From the NCBI RefSeq assembly GCF_001619955.1, contig NZ_LQQO01000034.1, forward strand, positions 400,384 through 464,383: a stretch of 64,000 nt of DNA, written 5' to 3'. How positions within the stretch are numbered: position 1 is the stretch's first letter; every line of letters starts with the position of its first letter. Source of the stretch: Sphingomonas hankookensis (GTDB lineage: Bacteria > Pseudomonadota > Alphaproteobacteria > Sphingomonadales > Sphingomonadaceae). The notes below the pieces were generated by a model. It saw nothing but the letters and a program-made list of their open reading frames with translations. It was not told where the DNA came from and did not search any database. Positions 52,078 through 60,519 of the stretch are shown here, one piece after another. Made by a program: the position numbers and the translations under genes.

Positions 52078-54776
52078 AGCGGCGGCTCCATCGGCAGGGC
52101 CTGCGCCCCATGCCCGACTTCGGCTCCCAAGGAAAGAGCGCGCGCGACCGCCTCGTCCAGCGTGCAGCGGATGACCGGTGTTCCTTTGGGAAACGCGCCG
52201 AGCAACCGCGATGGCATGGCGGCCGACAGCAGCACGAACAGCCCGCGATCGTCGGCGCGGCGGATCAGCCGCCCGAACGCCTGGGCGAGGCGCGCGCGGA
52301 CCATCCGGTCGTCATAGGCGCTGCCGCCCCCCGCCAGCCGGCGCGCGGCGTGGAGCACGCCGGGCTTCACCCATGGCACCCCCTCCATCACCACCATCCT
52401 CAGCGAATGGCCGGGCACATCGACCCCGTCGCGCAGCGCATCGGTGCCGATCAGCGAGGCGCGCGGATCGTCGCGAAAGATATCGACCAGCGTGCCGGTA
52501 TCGATCGGATCGACATGCTGGGCATAGAGCGGCAGCCCGTCACGCGCCAACCGGTCGGCAATCCGCGCATGCACGCCGCGCAGCCGTCGGATCGCGGTGA
52601 ACAGTCCCAGCGTGCCGCCGCCGGCCGCAACGATCAGTCGGCCATAGGCATTGGCGAGCGCGGGCAGGTCGCCGCGCTTCACATCGGTGACGATCAGCAC
52701 CTCGGCCTGTCGCGCGTAGGCGAACGGGCTGACCGCCTCGAAATGGCTCGGCTGGCGCAGCAGGTGCGGCGCGCCGACGCGCGCATCTGCCACGTCCCAG
52801 TCGCCGCCGGCGCGTAAGGTAGCGGAGGTAACCAGCACGCCATGCGCGGGCTTCAGCACTTTTTCGGCGAAGGGGCGGCTGGGGTCGAGCCAATGGCGAT
52901 GCAGGCCCATGTCATATTCGCGGCCCTCGACCCGGTCGACCGTCATCCAGTCGACGAAATCGGGATCGACCGGCCCGCCGATCCGCGCGAGCAGCCGACC
53001 CCATGCGGCGACCGTCTCCGCCCGCCAGCCAAGCGAAGCGATCGCCCCCTCGATCCGCGCCCGCGCCGGCCCGTCCATCCAGTCCGGCCCTTCGGTCAGC
53101 ACCGCCTCCAGCCGCTTGCCGAGCGCTATGAGGGGCCGCAGCAGCGCGTCCAGCGCCTGCGCGGCCGGGCCGGCGGCATCGACCAGCTCGGGCGGCGGTT
53201 CGCTGAGTTCGGTCTCCAGCCCATAGCCCGCCTCGCCATCCTTCGCGCGGGCGAAGACCGCACCGCGGACGCAGGCGAGCAGTTCCTCGACCGGCCCGAA
53301 CGGATTGCCTTCCTGAATCCGCGACAGCCACCCCTCGGCCGGCAGCAGTCGCGCGGCATCGACCGCCGCCACAACCGCCTCGCCGCCCGCTGCGTCATAG
53401 CTCGCGACATCGGACAGCCGCGCCGCCAGTCCCCGCCGCCGCCCGCGCCCGCCGCCTTCCGGCCCCAGCACCCAGCGGCGGATCTCGATCGCCTCCATGC
53501 CCGTCAGCGCGGCGGAGAACATCGCGTCGGCCGCCTCGAACAGGTGATGGCCCTCGTCGAAGACATAGCGTGTCGGCCGCGTGCCGGTTTCGCGTCCCCG
53601 CGCGGCGTTGACCATCACCAGCGCATGGTTGGCGATGACGATATCCGCCTGCGCCGATGCCCGCGCCGCGCGTTCGATGAAGCATTTGCGGTAATGCGGG
53701 CAGCCGGCATAGATGCACTCGCCCCGCCGGTCGGTCAGCGCGGTCGACCCGTTGCGCCGGAACAGCGTCGGCAGCCAGCCGGGCAGGTCGCCGCCGACCA
53801 TGTCGCCATCGGCGCTGTATGCCGCCCAGCGCGCGACCAGTTGCGCCAGCACCGCCGCCCGCCCCTGAAACCCGCCCTGCAGCGCGTCCTCGAGGTTCAG
53901 CAGGCACAGATAATTCTCGCGCCCCTTGCGCGTCACCACCTTCGCGCGGCGCACGGCGGGATCGGGAAAGACACGGGTGCTTTCCTGCGCCAGCTGGCGT
54001 TGCAACGCCTTGGTAAAGGTCGATACCCACACCGCGCCATCGGCGGTCTCGGACCAGAGCGACGCGGGGGCGAGATAGCCCAAGGTCTTGCCGATGCCGG
54101 TCCCGGCCTCCGCCAGCACCAGATTGGGCGTGTCGCGCGCCACGCGCGGGGCAAAGGCAACGGCGGCGGCAGCGGCAAAGGCGCGCTGTCCCGGCCGTGC
54201 CTCCGCCGCACTCCCGGTCAGGCTCGCCAGCCGCTCGGCAACCGCATCGGGTGCCAGCGTCACCGTGCGCGGATGGGCACGCGGCGGCGCCTCCTCCCAT
54301 TCAGGCAATTTGCTGAACAGCCAGCGTTCGGCGGTATCCGGCTTGGGCAGCACCTGCCCCAGCGCCGGTGCCCAGGGCCAGCGCAGCCGGAACAGCGACC
54401 GCGCGGCGGTCCACGCGCCTTCCTGTTCGGCCCAGGGCGCAGACGCGGTCGCGATCAGCGCCGCCGCCGCCCGCCGCAACAGGTCGGCGATGCCCGCTTC
54501 GTCCGCCGGCAGCGGCAGGTCGAGCGCCTGCGCGATCCCCTTGGGCGTCGGCACCGCGAAGCGCGCGGGATGGACGAAGGCAAACAGCTCCAATAGGTCG
54601 AGCCCGGACAGCTCGGCATAGCCCAGCCGTTGCCCGATCAGCGGCGCGTTGAGCACGATCGTCGGCGTATCCGCGACCAGCGCGATCGCCTCCCCCCGGC
54701 TGACCTCGCGCGTGCCGTCGCGGGTCGCGATCCAGACGCCCGAATGGCTGGCGTGCAGGGCGGGATAGGGGAGCAT
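52074..54776 (-). CDS. DinG-like ATP-dependent DNA helicase
   Basis: A 900-residue XPD/DinG-type superfamily 2 helicase. The Walker A motif AEAGTGIGKT is near 225-234, iron-sulphur-cluster-type cysteines occur in CIYAGCPHYRKC near 360-370, and the DEAH-box-like DEGHHLF near 410. Motif VI is close to the C-terminus (FGRLIRRADDRGL). The N-terminal 150 residues are an unassigned domain, with the opening MLPYPALHASHSGVWIATRDG. Such helicases unwind D-loops, R-loops and G-quadruplexes. A perfect LexA box lies about 30 bp upstream. Confidence 0.92.
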   Translation of the reverse strand: MLPYPALHASHSGVWIATRDGTREVSRGEAIALVADTPTIVLNAPLIGQRLGYAELSGLDLLELFAFVHPARFAVPTPKGIAQALDLPLPADEAGIADLLRRAAAALIATASAPWAEQEGAWTAARSLFRLRWPWAPALGQVLPKPDTAERWLFSKLPEWEEAPPRAHPRTVTLAPDAVAERLASLTGSAAEARPGQRAFAAAAAVAFAPRVARDTPNLVLAEAGTGIGKTLGYLAPASLWSETADGAVWVSTFTKALQRQLAQESTRVFPDPAVRRAKVVTRKGRENYLCLLNLEDALQGGFQGRAAVLAQLVARWAAYSADGDMVGGDLPGWLPTLFRRNGSTALTDRRGECIYAGCPHYRKCFIERAARASAQADIVIANHALVMVNAARGRETGTRPTRYVFDEGHHLFEAADAMFSAALTGMEAIEIRRWVLGPEGGGRGRRRGLAARLSDVASYDAAGGEAVVAAVDAARLLPAEGWLSRIQEGNPFGPVEELLACVRGAVFARAKDGEAGYGLETELSEPPPELVDAAGPAAQALDALLRPLIALGKRLEAVLTEGPDWMDGPARARIEGAIASLGWRAETVAAWGRLLARIGGPVDPDFVDWMTVDRVEGREYDMGLHRHWLDPSRPFAEKVLKPAHGVLVTSATLRAGGDWDVADARVGAPHLLRQPSHFEAVSPFAYARQAEVLIVTDVKRGDLPALANAYGRLIVAAGGGTLGLFTAIRRLRGVHARIADRLARDGLPLYAQHVDPIDTGTLVDIFRDDPRASLIGTDALRDGVDVPGHSLRMVVMEGVPWVKPGVLHAARRLAGGGSAYDDRMVRARLAQAFGRLIRRADDRGLFVLLSAAMPSRLLGAFPKGTPVIRCTLDEAVARALSLGAEVGHGAQALPMEPPL

Positions 54777-54803
54777 GGAACCGCCTTACCGATCTACGCG
54801 CCA

Positions 54804-54818
54804 GAACGGAAGCGGAAC
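54804..54818 (-). promoter_or_regulatory. LexA (SOS) box upstream of the DinG-like helicase
   Basis: Read on the minus strand the site is GTTCCGCTTCCGTTC, an exact GTTC-N7-GTTC. It ends 27 bp before the helicase ATG, where it would overlap the promoter. In E. coli dinG is an SOS gene, which gives independent support. Confidence 0.8.
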
Positions 54819-54827
54819 GCGCCAAAT

Positions 54828-54957
54828 CCTCCCCGGCACGGGGAGGGGGACCAGCGAAGCAGGTGGAGGGGTCGGTCCACATACGGAAGGGTAACGTTGC
54901 GCCGCCCGCCCCCTCCACCATCCTTCGGATGGTCCCCCTCCCCATGAATGGGGAGGA
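54828..54957. repeat. family D repeat, copy 2
   Basis: It opens CCTCCCCGGCACGGGGAGG and closes with the inverted CCTCCCCATGAATGGGGAGG, with internal CCATCCTTCGGATGG. It has the same layout as copy 1 at 22609. It lies between the LexA box and the small gene at 54960, directly touching that gene's stop. Confidence 0.8.
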
Positions 54958-54959
54958 GC

Positions 54960-55280
54960 TTAGTCGCCGATCTTCTCCCGCTGCCGCTCCGCCCAGTCGC
55001 GACCCTCGTCACCGCCCCACAACAGCCAAGCAATATACCCTGCCGACGGATCGTTGTCGTCGCCCCAGCTATGCGCCTTCGTATCCTTGTCGACCTTGTG
55101 CCGCGCGAAATAGCTGTGCATCGATTTGACGTCGGCGTCCGACATCGGCCCGCCATCGGCGATCTGCTTCGCCCGCTTTACGCCGACCTCGGTCCCGCCG
55201 CGATCGAACTTGTCGCGCAGCTTCAGGCCCTTTTCGGCGTTCGCCGCCATCTTCTTCGTCGGTTTGTGCTCGTCGGCCAT
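54960..55280 (-). CDS. small conserved protein, phage-genome type, unknown function
   Basis: A 106-residue charged protein beginning MADEHKPTKKMAANAEKGL. I recall similar sequences scattered in proteobacterial and phage genomes: K-x-M-x-x-N-A-x-x-G-L, GGTEVGVKRAKQI, V-x-x-MHSYFARH and GYIAWLLWGGDEGRDWAE. No function is established to my knowledge. There is no signal or membrane segment. No other phage genes are visible nearby. Confidence 0.7.
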   Translation of the reverse strand: MADEHKPTKKMAANAEKGLKLRDKFDRGGTEVGVKRAKQIADGGPMSDADVKSMHSYFARHKVDKDTKAHSWGDDNDPSAGYIAWLLWGGDEGRDWAERQREKIGD

Positions 55281-55330
55281 CGGCTATCCTCTCTGGACGG
55301 CTCAATCGTTTCAGCCGCTTGCCCGTTCCC

Positions 55331-56224
55331 TTACCACAGCACGCCCTTTTCGGGTTTCAGCGGTTCGGGCGCCGAATCGCCGATCGCCTGCAACAGGTCG
55401 ATCTCGATCGTCCGGCACATCGCGGTCAGCGGCAGGTCGTGCACCGTATTGGCGAACGGATCGGCCAGATCCTCGCCGATCTGCAACACCGCCAGGAACA
55501 TCAGCCCGGCAAGACCCGAGCCGAGCGGCGTCGCAATGCCCAGCGTCTCGACCAGCCCGATCGGCAGGACGATGCAGAACAGCCGCGTGAACAGCGACGG
55601 CAGGAAGCGATATTGCACCGGCAGCGGCGTGTTCTTGATCCGCTCCATCCCGCCCTGCGCATTGGCGATATCGATCAGCACGCTTTCGAGGCTGGTCTGC
55701 TGGATGCTGTCGATCCAGCCGCGCCGCTGCGCCTCGCCGATGCGGGCGCCGGTGCCGTCGAGCAGCCCGTTGGCGACATTGGTCCGGCCGAGCGGCTCAC
55801 CCGCCTCTTCGCGCGACAGGAAGCGGTGGACGTCGTCCTTCGAATCCAGCCGCCGCAACTGGCAGCGCAGCGCATTCACATAGGCGATATGGCGCAGCGC
55901 GATCGACCGTTTCAGGTCGCGCTTCGGCCCTTCATCCTCCGGACCGATGAAGGCGATCGCGCCACGCGCCAGGTTGCGCGATGCGTTGATCATCAGCCCC
56001 CAGAGCGAGCGCCCTTCCCACCAGCGCGCATAGGCCGAATTGACCCGAAAGCCGAGGAACAGCGCCAGGGCCGAACCGAAGATGGTCAACGGCAACGACG
56101 GCGCTTTGAACGGCAGCACGAAATAGACGACGGTGACGATCACGTCCCAGATGAACAGGGCGAGCGCCGGCTTCCAGACTTCGGCGACGATGCGGGACAG
56201 GCGGGGGGCGTCGGATACGATCAT
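55331..56224 (-). CDS. Bestrophin family ion channel
   Basis: A 297-residue inner-membrane protein of the bestrophin/UPF0187 family, which forms pentameric ion channels (anion in animals, cation in the Klebsiella homologue). It has four hydrophobic stretches and the conserved FRVNSAYARWWEGRSLWG, where the WW-EGR block is diagnostic, plus PLPVQYRFLPSLFTRLFC. Its role in sphingomonads is unknown. It is divergent from lysS across 81 bp, so the two promoters overlap. Confidence 0.9.
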   Translation of the reverse strand: MIVSDAPRLSRIVAEVWKPALALFIWDVIVTVVYFVLPFKAPSLPLTIFGSALALFLGFRVNSAYARWWEGRSLWGLMINASRNLARGAIAFIGPEDEGPKRDLKRSIALRHIAYVNALRCQLRRLDSKDDVHRFLSREEAGEPLGRTNVANGLLDGTGARIGEAQRRGWIDSIQQTSLESVLIDIANAQGGMERIKNTPLPVQYRFLPSLFTRLFCIVLPIGLVETLGIATPLGSGLAGLMFLAVLQIGEDLADPFANTVHDLPLTAMCRTIEIDLLQAIGDSAPEPLKPEKGVLW

Positions 56225-56305
56225 CGTCGGACGCTACGCCCGACACGGGCCAAGGTTGCGTCGCAACAGGTGGAAATTATTCCACTTACCGCGTATCTGG
56301 ACCGG

Positions 56306-57874
56306 ATGATCGACGCAGAACTTCGCAACGCAGCAATGGTTTCAAAGGCTTGGCCCTATGAAGAGGCGCGCAAGCTGTTGAAGCGCTATCCGGACGGAAA
56401 GCCGGGCGGTGCGCCGATCCTGTTCGAAACCGGCTATGGCCCGTCGGGCCTGCCGCATATCGGCACGTTCAACGAAGTGCTGCGCACGACGATGGTCCGC
56501 CGCGCGTTCGAGGAACTGTCGGACCAGCCGACCCGGCTGATCGCGTTCTCGGACGACATGGACGGCCTGCGCAAGGTGCCGGACAATGTGCCGAACGGCG
56601 ACATGCTGCGCGGCCATCTCGGCAAGCCGTTGAGCGAGATTCCCGATCCGTTCGGGACGCATTCGAGTTTCGCCGCGCACAACAACGCCCGGCTGCGCGC
56701 ATTCCTCGACCAGTACGGCTTCGAGTACGAGTTCGCGTCGTCGACCGATTATTATCGCGGCGGGAAGTTCGACGAGGCGCTGAAGGACGTGCTGCGCAAC
56801 ATGCAGGCGATCCTTGACATCATGCTGCCGACGCTGGGCGCCGAACGCCGTGCGACCTATTCGCCGGTGCTGCCGATCTCGCCGACCAGCGGCATCGTGC
56901 TGCAGGTGCCGGTCGAGGTGCTGGACGCCGATACCGGCATGGTCGCGTTCATGGACGGCGACACCCGCGTCGAACAATCGATCCTGTCGGGCGGCGCGAA
57001 GCTGCAATGGAAGGTCGACTGGGCGATGCGCTGGGTCGCCTTGGGCGTCGATTACGAGATGGCCGGCAAGGACCTGATCGATTCGGTCACCCAGTCGTCG
57101 AAGATCGCCCGCGTGCTGGGCGCCCGCCCGCCCGAGGGCTTCAACTACGAAATGTTCCTCGACGAACATGGGCAGAAGATTTCGAAGTCGAAGGGCAACG
57201 GCCTCAGCCTCGAACAATGGCTGACCTATGGCCCGCCGGAAAGCGTCGCCTTCTACGCCTATCGCGAACCGAAAAAGGCCAAGCAGCTCCATCTGGGCGT
57301 GATCCCGCGCGCGATCGACGAATATTGGCAGTTCCGCGCCAATTACGATGCGCAGCCGATCGAACAGAAGCTGGGCAACCCGGTCCATCACATCCATGGC
57401 GGCCCGCCGCCGGCGGAGACGTTGCCGGTCACCTTCGGCCTGCTGCTCAACCTCGTCGGCGTGATGGGGGAGGCGACCAAGCCGCAGGTGTGGGGCTATC
57501 TCGCCAACTATGTCAAAGATGCCAGCGCCGAGCGCTATCCGGCGCTCGACGCGCTGATCGACCATGCGCTGGCCTATGTCCGCGACGTGGCCGACAAGCC
57601 CGAACGCCGCGCCCCGACCGAGGTCGAACGCGCCGCGCTCGAACGACTCGACGCCGATCTGGCGGCGATGCCCGCCGATGCGAGTGCGGAGGATATCCAA
57701 AACGCGGTGTACGAGATCGGCAAGACCGCCGGGTTCGAGTCGCTCAGGGACTGGTTCAAGGCCTGCTACGAAACGCTGCTCGGCACGGCCCAGGGCCCGC
57801 GCATGGGCAGCTTCATCGCGCTCTACGGCATCGACAACACCCGCAAGCTGATCGCCGAGGCGCTGGCGCGCTGA
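56306..57874 (+). CDS. lysS: Lysyl-tRNA synthetase, class I
   Basis: Charges tRNA-Lys using the archaeal-type class I fold, as in many alphaproteobacteria. The 522 residues have the HIGH-like LPHIGTFNE near residue 49 and the KMSKS-like QKISKSKGNG near 290. The C-terminal half is an alpha-helix-cage anticodon domain. The start is uncertain: ATG at 56306 gives MIDAELRNAAMVSKAWPYEEAR, in the usual style, and ATG at 56336 is the alternative. Neither has a good Shine-Dalgarno sequence. Confidence 0.95.
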   Translation: MIDAELRNAAMVSKAWPYEEARKLLKRYPDGKPGGAPILFETGYGPSGLPHIGTFNEVLRTTMVRRAFEELSDQPTRLIAFSDDMDGLRKVPDNVPNGDMLRGHLGKPLSEIPDPFGTHSSFAAHNNARLRAFLDQYGFEYEFASSTDYYRGGKFDEALKDVLRNMQAILDIMLPTLGAERRATYSPVLPISPTSGIVLQVPVEVLDADTGMVAFMDGDTRVEQSILSGGAKLQWKVDWAMRWVALGVDYEMAGKDLIDSVTQSSKIARVLGARPPEGFNYEMFLDEHGQKISKSKGNGLSLEQWLTYGPPESVAFYAYREPKKAKQLHLGVIPRAIDEYWQFRANYDAQPIEQKLGNPVHHIHGGPPPAETLPVTFGLLLNLVGVMGEATKPQVWGYLANYVKDASAERYPALDALIDHALAYVRDVADKPERRAPTEVERAALERLDADLAAMPADASAEDIQNAVYEIGKTAGFESLRDWFKACYETLLGTAQGPRMGSFIALYGIDNTRKLIAEALAR

Positions 57875-57902
57875 CCGCTGCAATTGACGTCACCCTCAAA
57901 CC

Positions 57903-57988
57903 GTACCCCCGCGCAGGCGGGGGTCTAGGGTCAAGCAAAACAACGGGTTGCGTGTGCCGCCCTGGACCCCCGCCTGCGCGGGGGTACG
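57903..57988. repeat. family B doublet, copy 4
   Basis: The arms are GTACCCCCGCGCAGGCGGGG and the exact inverse near 57970, about 45 bp apart. The spacer contains CAAC/GTTG like copy 1. It lies between convergent lysS and the LOG gene and probably acts as their shared 3' boundary. Confidence 0.85.
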
Positions 57989-58010
57989 CTATCGAGCGAG
58001 AGGATGCGCC

Positions 58011-58874
58011 CTACTTCCGATCCTCGTAGAACTTCTTGACGACGTTCCAGCCTTCCTCCGCCGTCTCGACGAAGGTGATCAGGTCGAGATCGCGTTCCGA
58101 AATTACGCCTTCCTCGACCAGCGCGTCCCAGTTGACGACCCGGTCCCAGAATTCGCGGCCATAGAACAGCACCGGGATCGGCTCGATCTTGCCGGTCTGG
58201 ATGAGGGTCAGCAGCTCGAAACTCTCGTCGAACGTGCCGAATCCGCCCGGGAACACCGCCACCGCGCGGGCGCGCAGCAGGAAGTGCATCTTGCGCAGCG
58301 CGAAATAATGGAACTGCATCGACAGCGCCGGGGTGACGTACGGGTTCGGCGCCTGCTCATGCGGCAGGACGATGTTCAACCCGATCGATTCGGCCCCGGC
58401 CTCGTTCGCGCCGCGATTGGCCGCTTCCATGATCGACGGGCCGCCGCCCGAACACACGACGAAGTGGCGCTTGCCGTTCAGATCGTCGGGAAACTGGCTG
58501 GCGTGGAAGGCAAGCTCGCGCGCCACGTCGTAATAATGCGACTTGGCGACGATCCGCTCGGCGATGGCGCGCGCTTTGTCGTCCTGCGCCAGGTCGAGCA
58601 GCACTTCGGCCTTTTCCGGCTCAGGAATGCGCGCCGAACCGTAGATGACGAAGGTCGAGGCGATGTTCGCCTCGTCGAGCAGCAGCGAGGGCTTGAGCAG
58701 CTCGAGCTGGAACCGCACCGGCCGCAAATCCTCGCGCAACAGGAACTCCATGTCCTGGAACGCCAGTCGATAGGCGGGATGTTCGGTCTGGGGGGTCGAC
58801 AGCTGCGCGCGGGCCGCTTCGGCTTCCTGCTTGGCCCCGCGGAACACGCGGGACGGTACTTTTGTATCGGTCAT
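58011..58874 (-). CDS. LOG family protein (TIGR00730)
   Basis: A 287-residue Rossmann-fold protein of the lysine decarboxylase-like/LOG group. The nucleotide-binding SGGGPSIMEAANRGANEAG falls in the middle, and PGGFGTFDESFE is the family signature. LOG proteins release cytokinin-type free bases by hydrolysing N6-substituted AMP; in bacteria AMP nucleosidase activity is also known. Which applies here is unknown. The N-terminal 70 residues extend beyond the core, with a CPxC-free helical segment. The start at 58874 was chosen at the first good ATG. Confidence 0.86.
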   Translation of the reverse strand: MTDTKVPSRVFRGAKQEAEAARAQLSTPQTEHPAYRLAFQDMEFLLREDLRPVRFQLELLKPSLLLDEANIASTFVIYGSARIPEPEKAEVLLDLAQDDKARAIAERIVAKSHYYDVARELAFHASQFPDDLNGKRHFVVCSGGGPSIMEAANRGANEAGAESIGLNIVLPHEQAPNPYVTPALSMQFHYFALRKMHFLLRARAVAVFPGGFGTFDESFELLTLIQTGKIEPIPVLFYGREFWDRVVNWDALVEEGVISERDLDLITFVETAEEGWNVVKKFYEDRK

Positions 58875-58923
58875 AGGTGGCGAAGTTGTAAGCACGCCTG
58901 CGAACAGCGGCAAGCGCCTTGCA

Positions 58924-59610
58924 TCATCGGCACAGCGGCCGCCCGCCCATGTCGAGATGGAAGTGGTTGCGGTGCGCGGCGTTATAGTCGGGGCCGAGCG
59001 TGGTGACGAACCGTTTGCAGGCCGATCGGTGCACGATGCGCAGGAACTCGCGCACCTGCGGGTCGGTGCTGTTCCAGTCGCGCTCCAGCACGATTCGCCG
59101 TCCGTCGGCCAGGGTGAAGCTGCCGATATCGACGGCATTTGCCAGGCCATGTTCCGACACCCGCCCGGCGGAGCCTGCGCTGCCGCCGATGATCCCGCGA
59201 CAGGCATAGGTGCCATAGCTGTCGATCCGGACCACCTCGCTGCCCAGGATCTGCCGTGCGGCGGGCCGGACGCCGTGCCGGACCCAGCCGACCAACGCGC
59301 GCGCCACCGGACAGCGTATCGCCTTCAACCCCGAAACCGGTGTGCCGATATCGAGCAGCTGCACCGCGCCCAGCACGACGCAGCCCGATCCATAGTCGCG
59401 ATCGGGCAGCGGGCTGAACCGCACCTCGGCCCGCGACAGGTCGGCGAAGCATTGCTGCGTATCGCGCGGCGTCGCGCCCGGCAGCGTCACCGGACCCGAC
59501 GGGCGCTGCGCAATGGGACGGGGCGGGGGCGGGGCGTCGCGGCGTTCGCCACCGACACAGGCGGACAACAGCAACAGGGCAAGCGGAATCGACCGGTGGA
59601 ACGCAACCAT
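58924..59610 (-). CDS. Extensin-like lipoprotein, M15-type fold
   Basis: A 228-residue lipoprotein (LLLLSAC-V, acylated Cys about 18) with a Pro-rich linker. The C-terminal Extensin-like_C domain (about 50-228) carries SEHGLANAVDIGSF and HFHLDMGG, the zinc-binding HxxxxxxD and HxH pattern of D-Ala-D-Ala carboxypeptidase-like M15 enzymes. It is probably tethered to the outer membrane and acts on peptidoglycan peptides. The start at 59610 gives a lipoprotein signal; a longer start is possible. Cys pairs later may form disulphides. Confidence 0.83.
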   Translation of the reverse strand: MVAFHRSIPLALLLLSACVGGERRDAPPPPRPIAQRPSGPVTLPGATPRDTQQCFADLSRAEVRFSPLPDRDYGSGCVVLGAVQLLDIGTPVSGLKAIRCPVARALVGWVRHGVRPAARQILGSEVVRIDSYGTYACRGIIGGSAGSAGRVSEHGLANAVDIGSFTLADGRRIVLERDWNSTDPQVREFLRIVHRSACKRFVTTLGPDYNAAHRNHFHLDMGGRPLCR

Positions 59611-59724
59611 CGGCCGATATCGTTTCACGACGCCCGCCACGCGACAAGCGCCCTGCGCCGGTCCGTGCAATCGATGCCATCGATCCGGTTGGGGTAACCG
59701 CTGTCACAAGGGATTGCCTGCACT

Positions 59725-59748
59725 AGTAGTTTTTGAATATGTACTACT
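59725..59748. promoter_or_regulatory. inverted repeat upstream of the GntR gene
   Basis: AGTAGT (59725-59730) and ACTACT (59743-59748) are separated by 12 AT-rich bases, about 72 bp before the GTG start of the GntR regulator. This is the AT-richest spot in the region. It could be its autoregulatory operator or a promoter element. Confidence 0.4.
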
Positions 59749-59819
59749 TTCGGATGACCCGGTGACGGGCGACCTCACCCCGCGCGCCGGCAACGGACCG
59801 CTTCGCAAAGGAATGCAGC

Positions 59820-60476
59820 GTGACCATTCTCGTTCGAACCCTGTCCGATCGCGTGTTCGAAATCGTGCGGGAACGTATCGTCAGCGGCGCGCTGCCCGAA
59901 ACCGTGCCGATCCGGCAGGATGCGCTAGCCAGCGAACTGGGCGTCAGCAAGATTCCCCTTCGCGAGGCACTCGCCCGCCTCGAACAGGAAGGCCTCGTCG
60001 CCGGACAGGCCAATCGCGGCTATACCGTGCGGCCGATGTCGGCGTTGCAGGCCGAGGAAATCTACGAACTGCGCATCGCGGTGGAACCGAGCGCCGCCGC
60101 CTATGCCGCGCGCCATGCCGATGATCGCCACCGCGCGGCAGCGGTCGAGGCGTTCGACCGGCTGAAGGATGGCAGCGACGCCGACCTGCTCGACGCGGCG
60201 GCGCGCAACCGCGCCTTCCACGCCGCGCTGGTGGCCGCCGCCGGGCGCGACCTGACGATCGAGCTGGTGCAGCGGCTGTCGGTGCTCGCCGAACGCTATG
60301 TCGTGGCGCACCTCCGTCCCGCCGGCCGCGGCGACCGCGCGCAGGAGGAACATCGCGCCTTGCTGGAGGCGTGGCTGGCGCGCGATGCCGACACGGTGCA
60401 GGCGATGCTCACCCGGCATCTGAACGACACGATCGAGGATCTGCGTGGCGAATTCGCGGCGGCGGCCGCCGCCTGA
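59820..60476 (+). CDS. GntR family regulator, FadR/FCD subfamily
   Basis: A 218-residue regulator with an N-terminal winged helix (about 8-72, SDRVFEIVRERIVSGALPE and SKIPLREALARLEQEGLV). An all-helical FCD ligand domain (about 80-205) includes the metal-binding Asp/His pattern. AAAGGAATG precedes the GTG start. FCD regulators commonly sense organic acids. The next genes on the strand, an SGNH hydrolase and a lipoprotein cytochrome, may or may not be its targets; no catabolic genes are adjacent. Confidence 0.9.
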   Translation: MTILVRTLSDRVFEIVRERIVSGALPETVPIRQDALASELGVSKIPLREALARLEQEGLVAGQANRGYTVRPMSALQAEEIYELRIAVEPSAAAYAARHADDRHRAAAVEAFDRLKDGSDADLLDAAARNRAFHAALVAAAGRDLTIELVQRLSVLAERYVVAHLRPAGRGDRAQEEHRALLEAWLARDADTVQAMLTRHLNDTIEDLRGEFAAAAAA

Positions 60477-60519
60477 CGCCGGGGTGGGCCGCCCCGTGGC
60501 GATCGGCTATAGCGCCGCG

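Noticed and set aside
54960..55280. Prophage remnant around the small phage-type gene
   Set aside because: Only one small protein of that type is present, its neighbours are core genes, and there are no other phage functions or attachment repeats.
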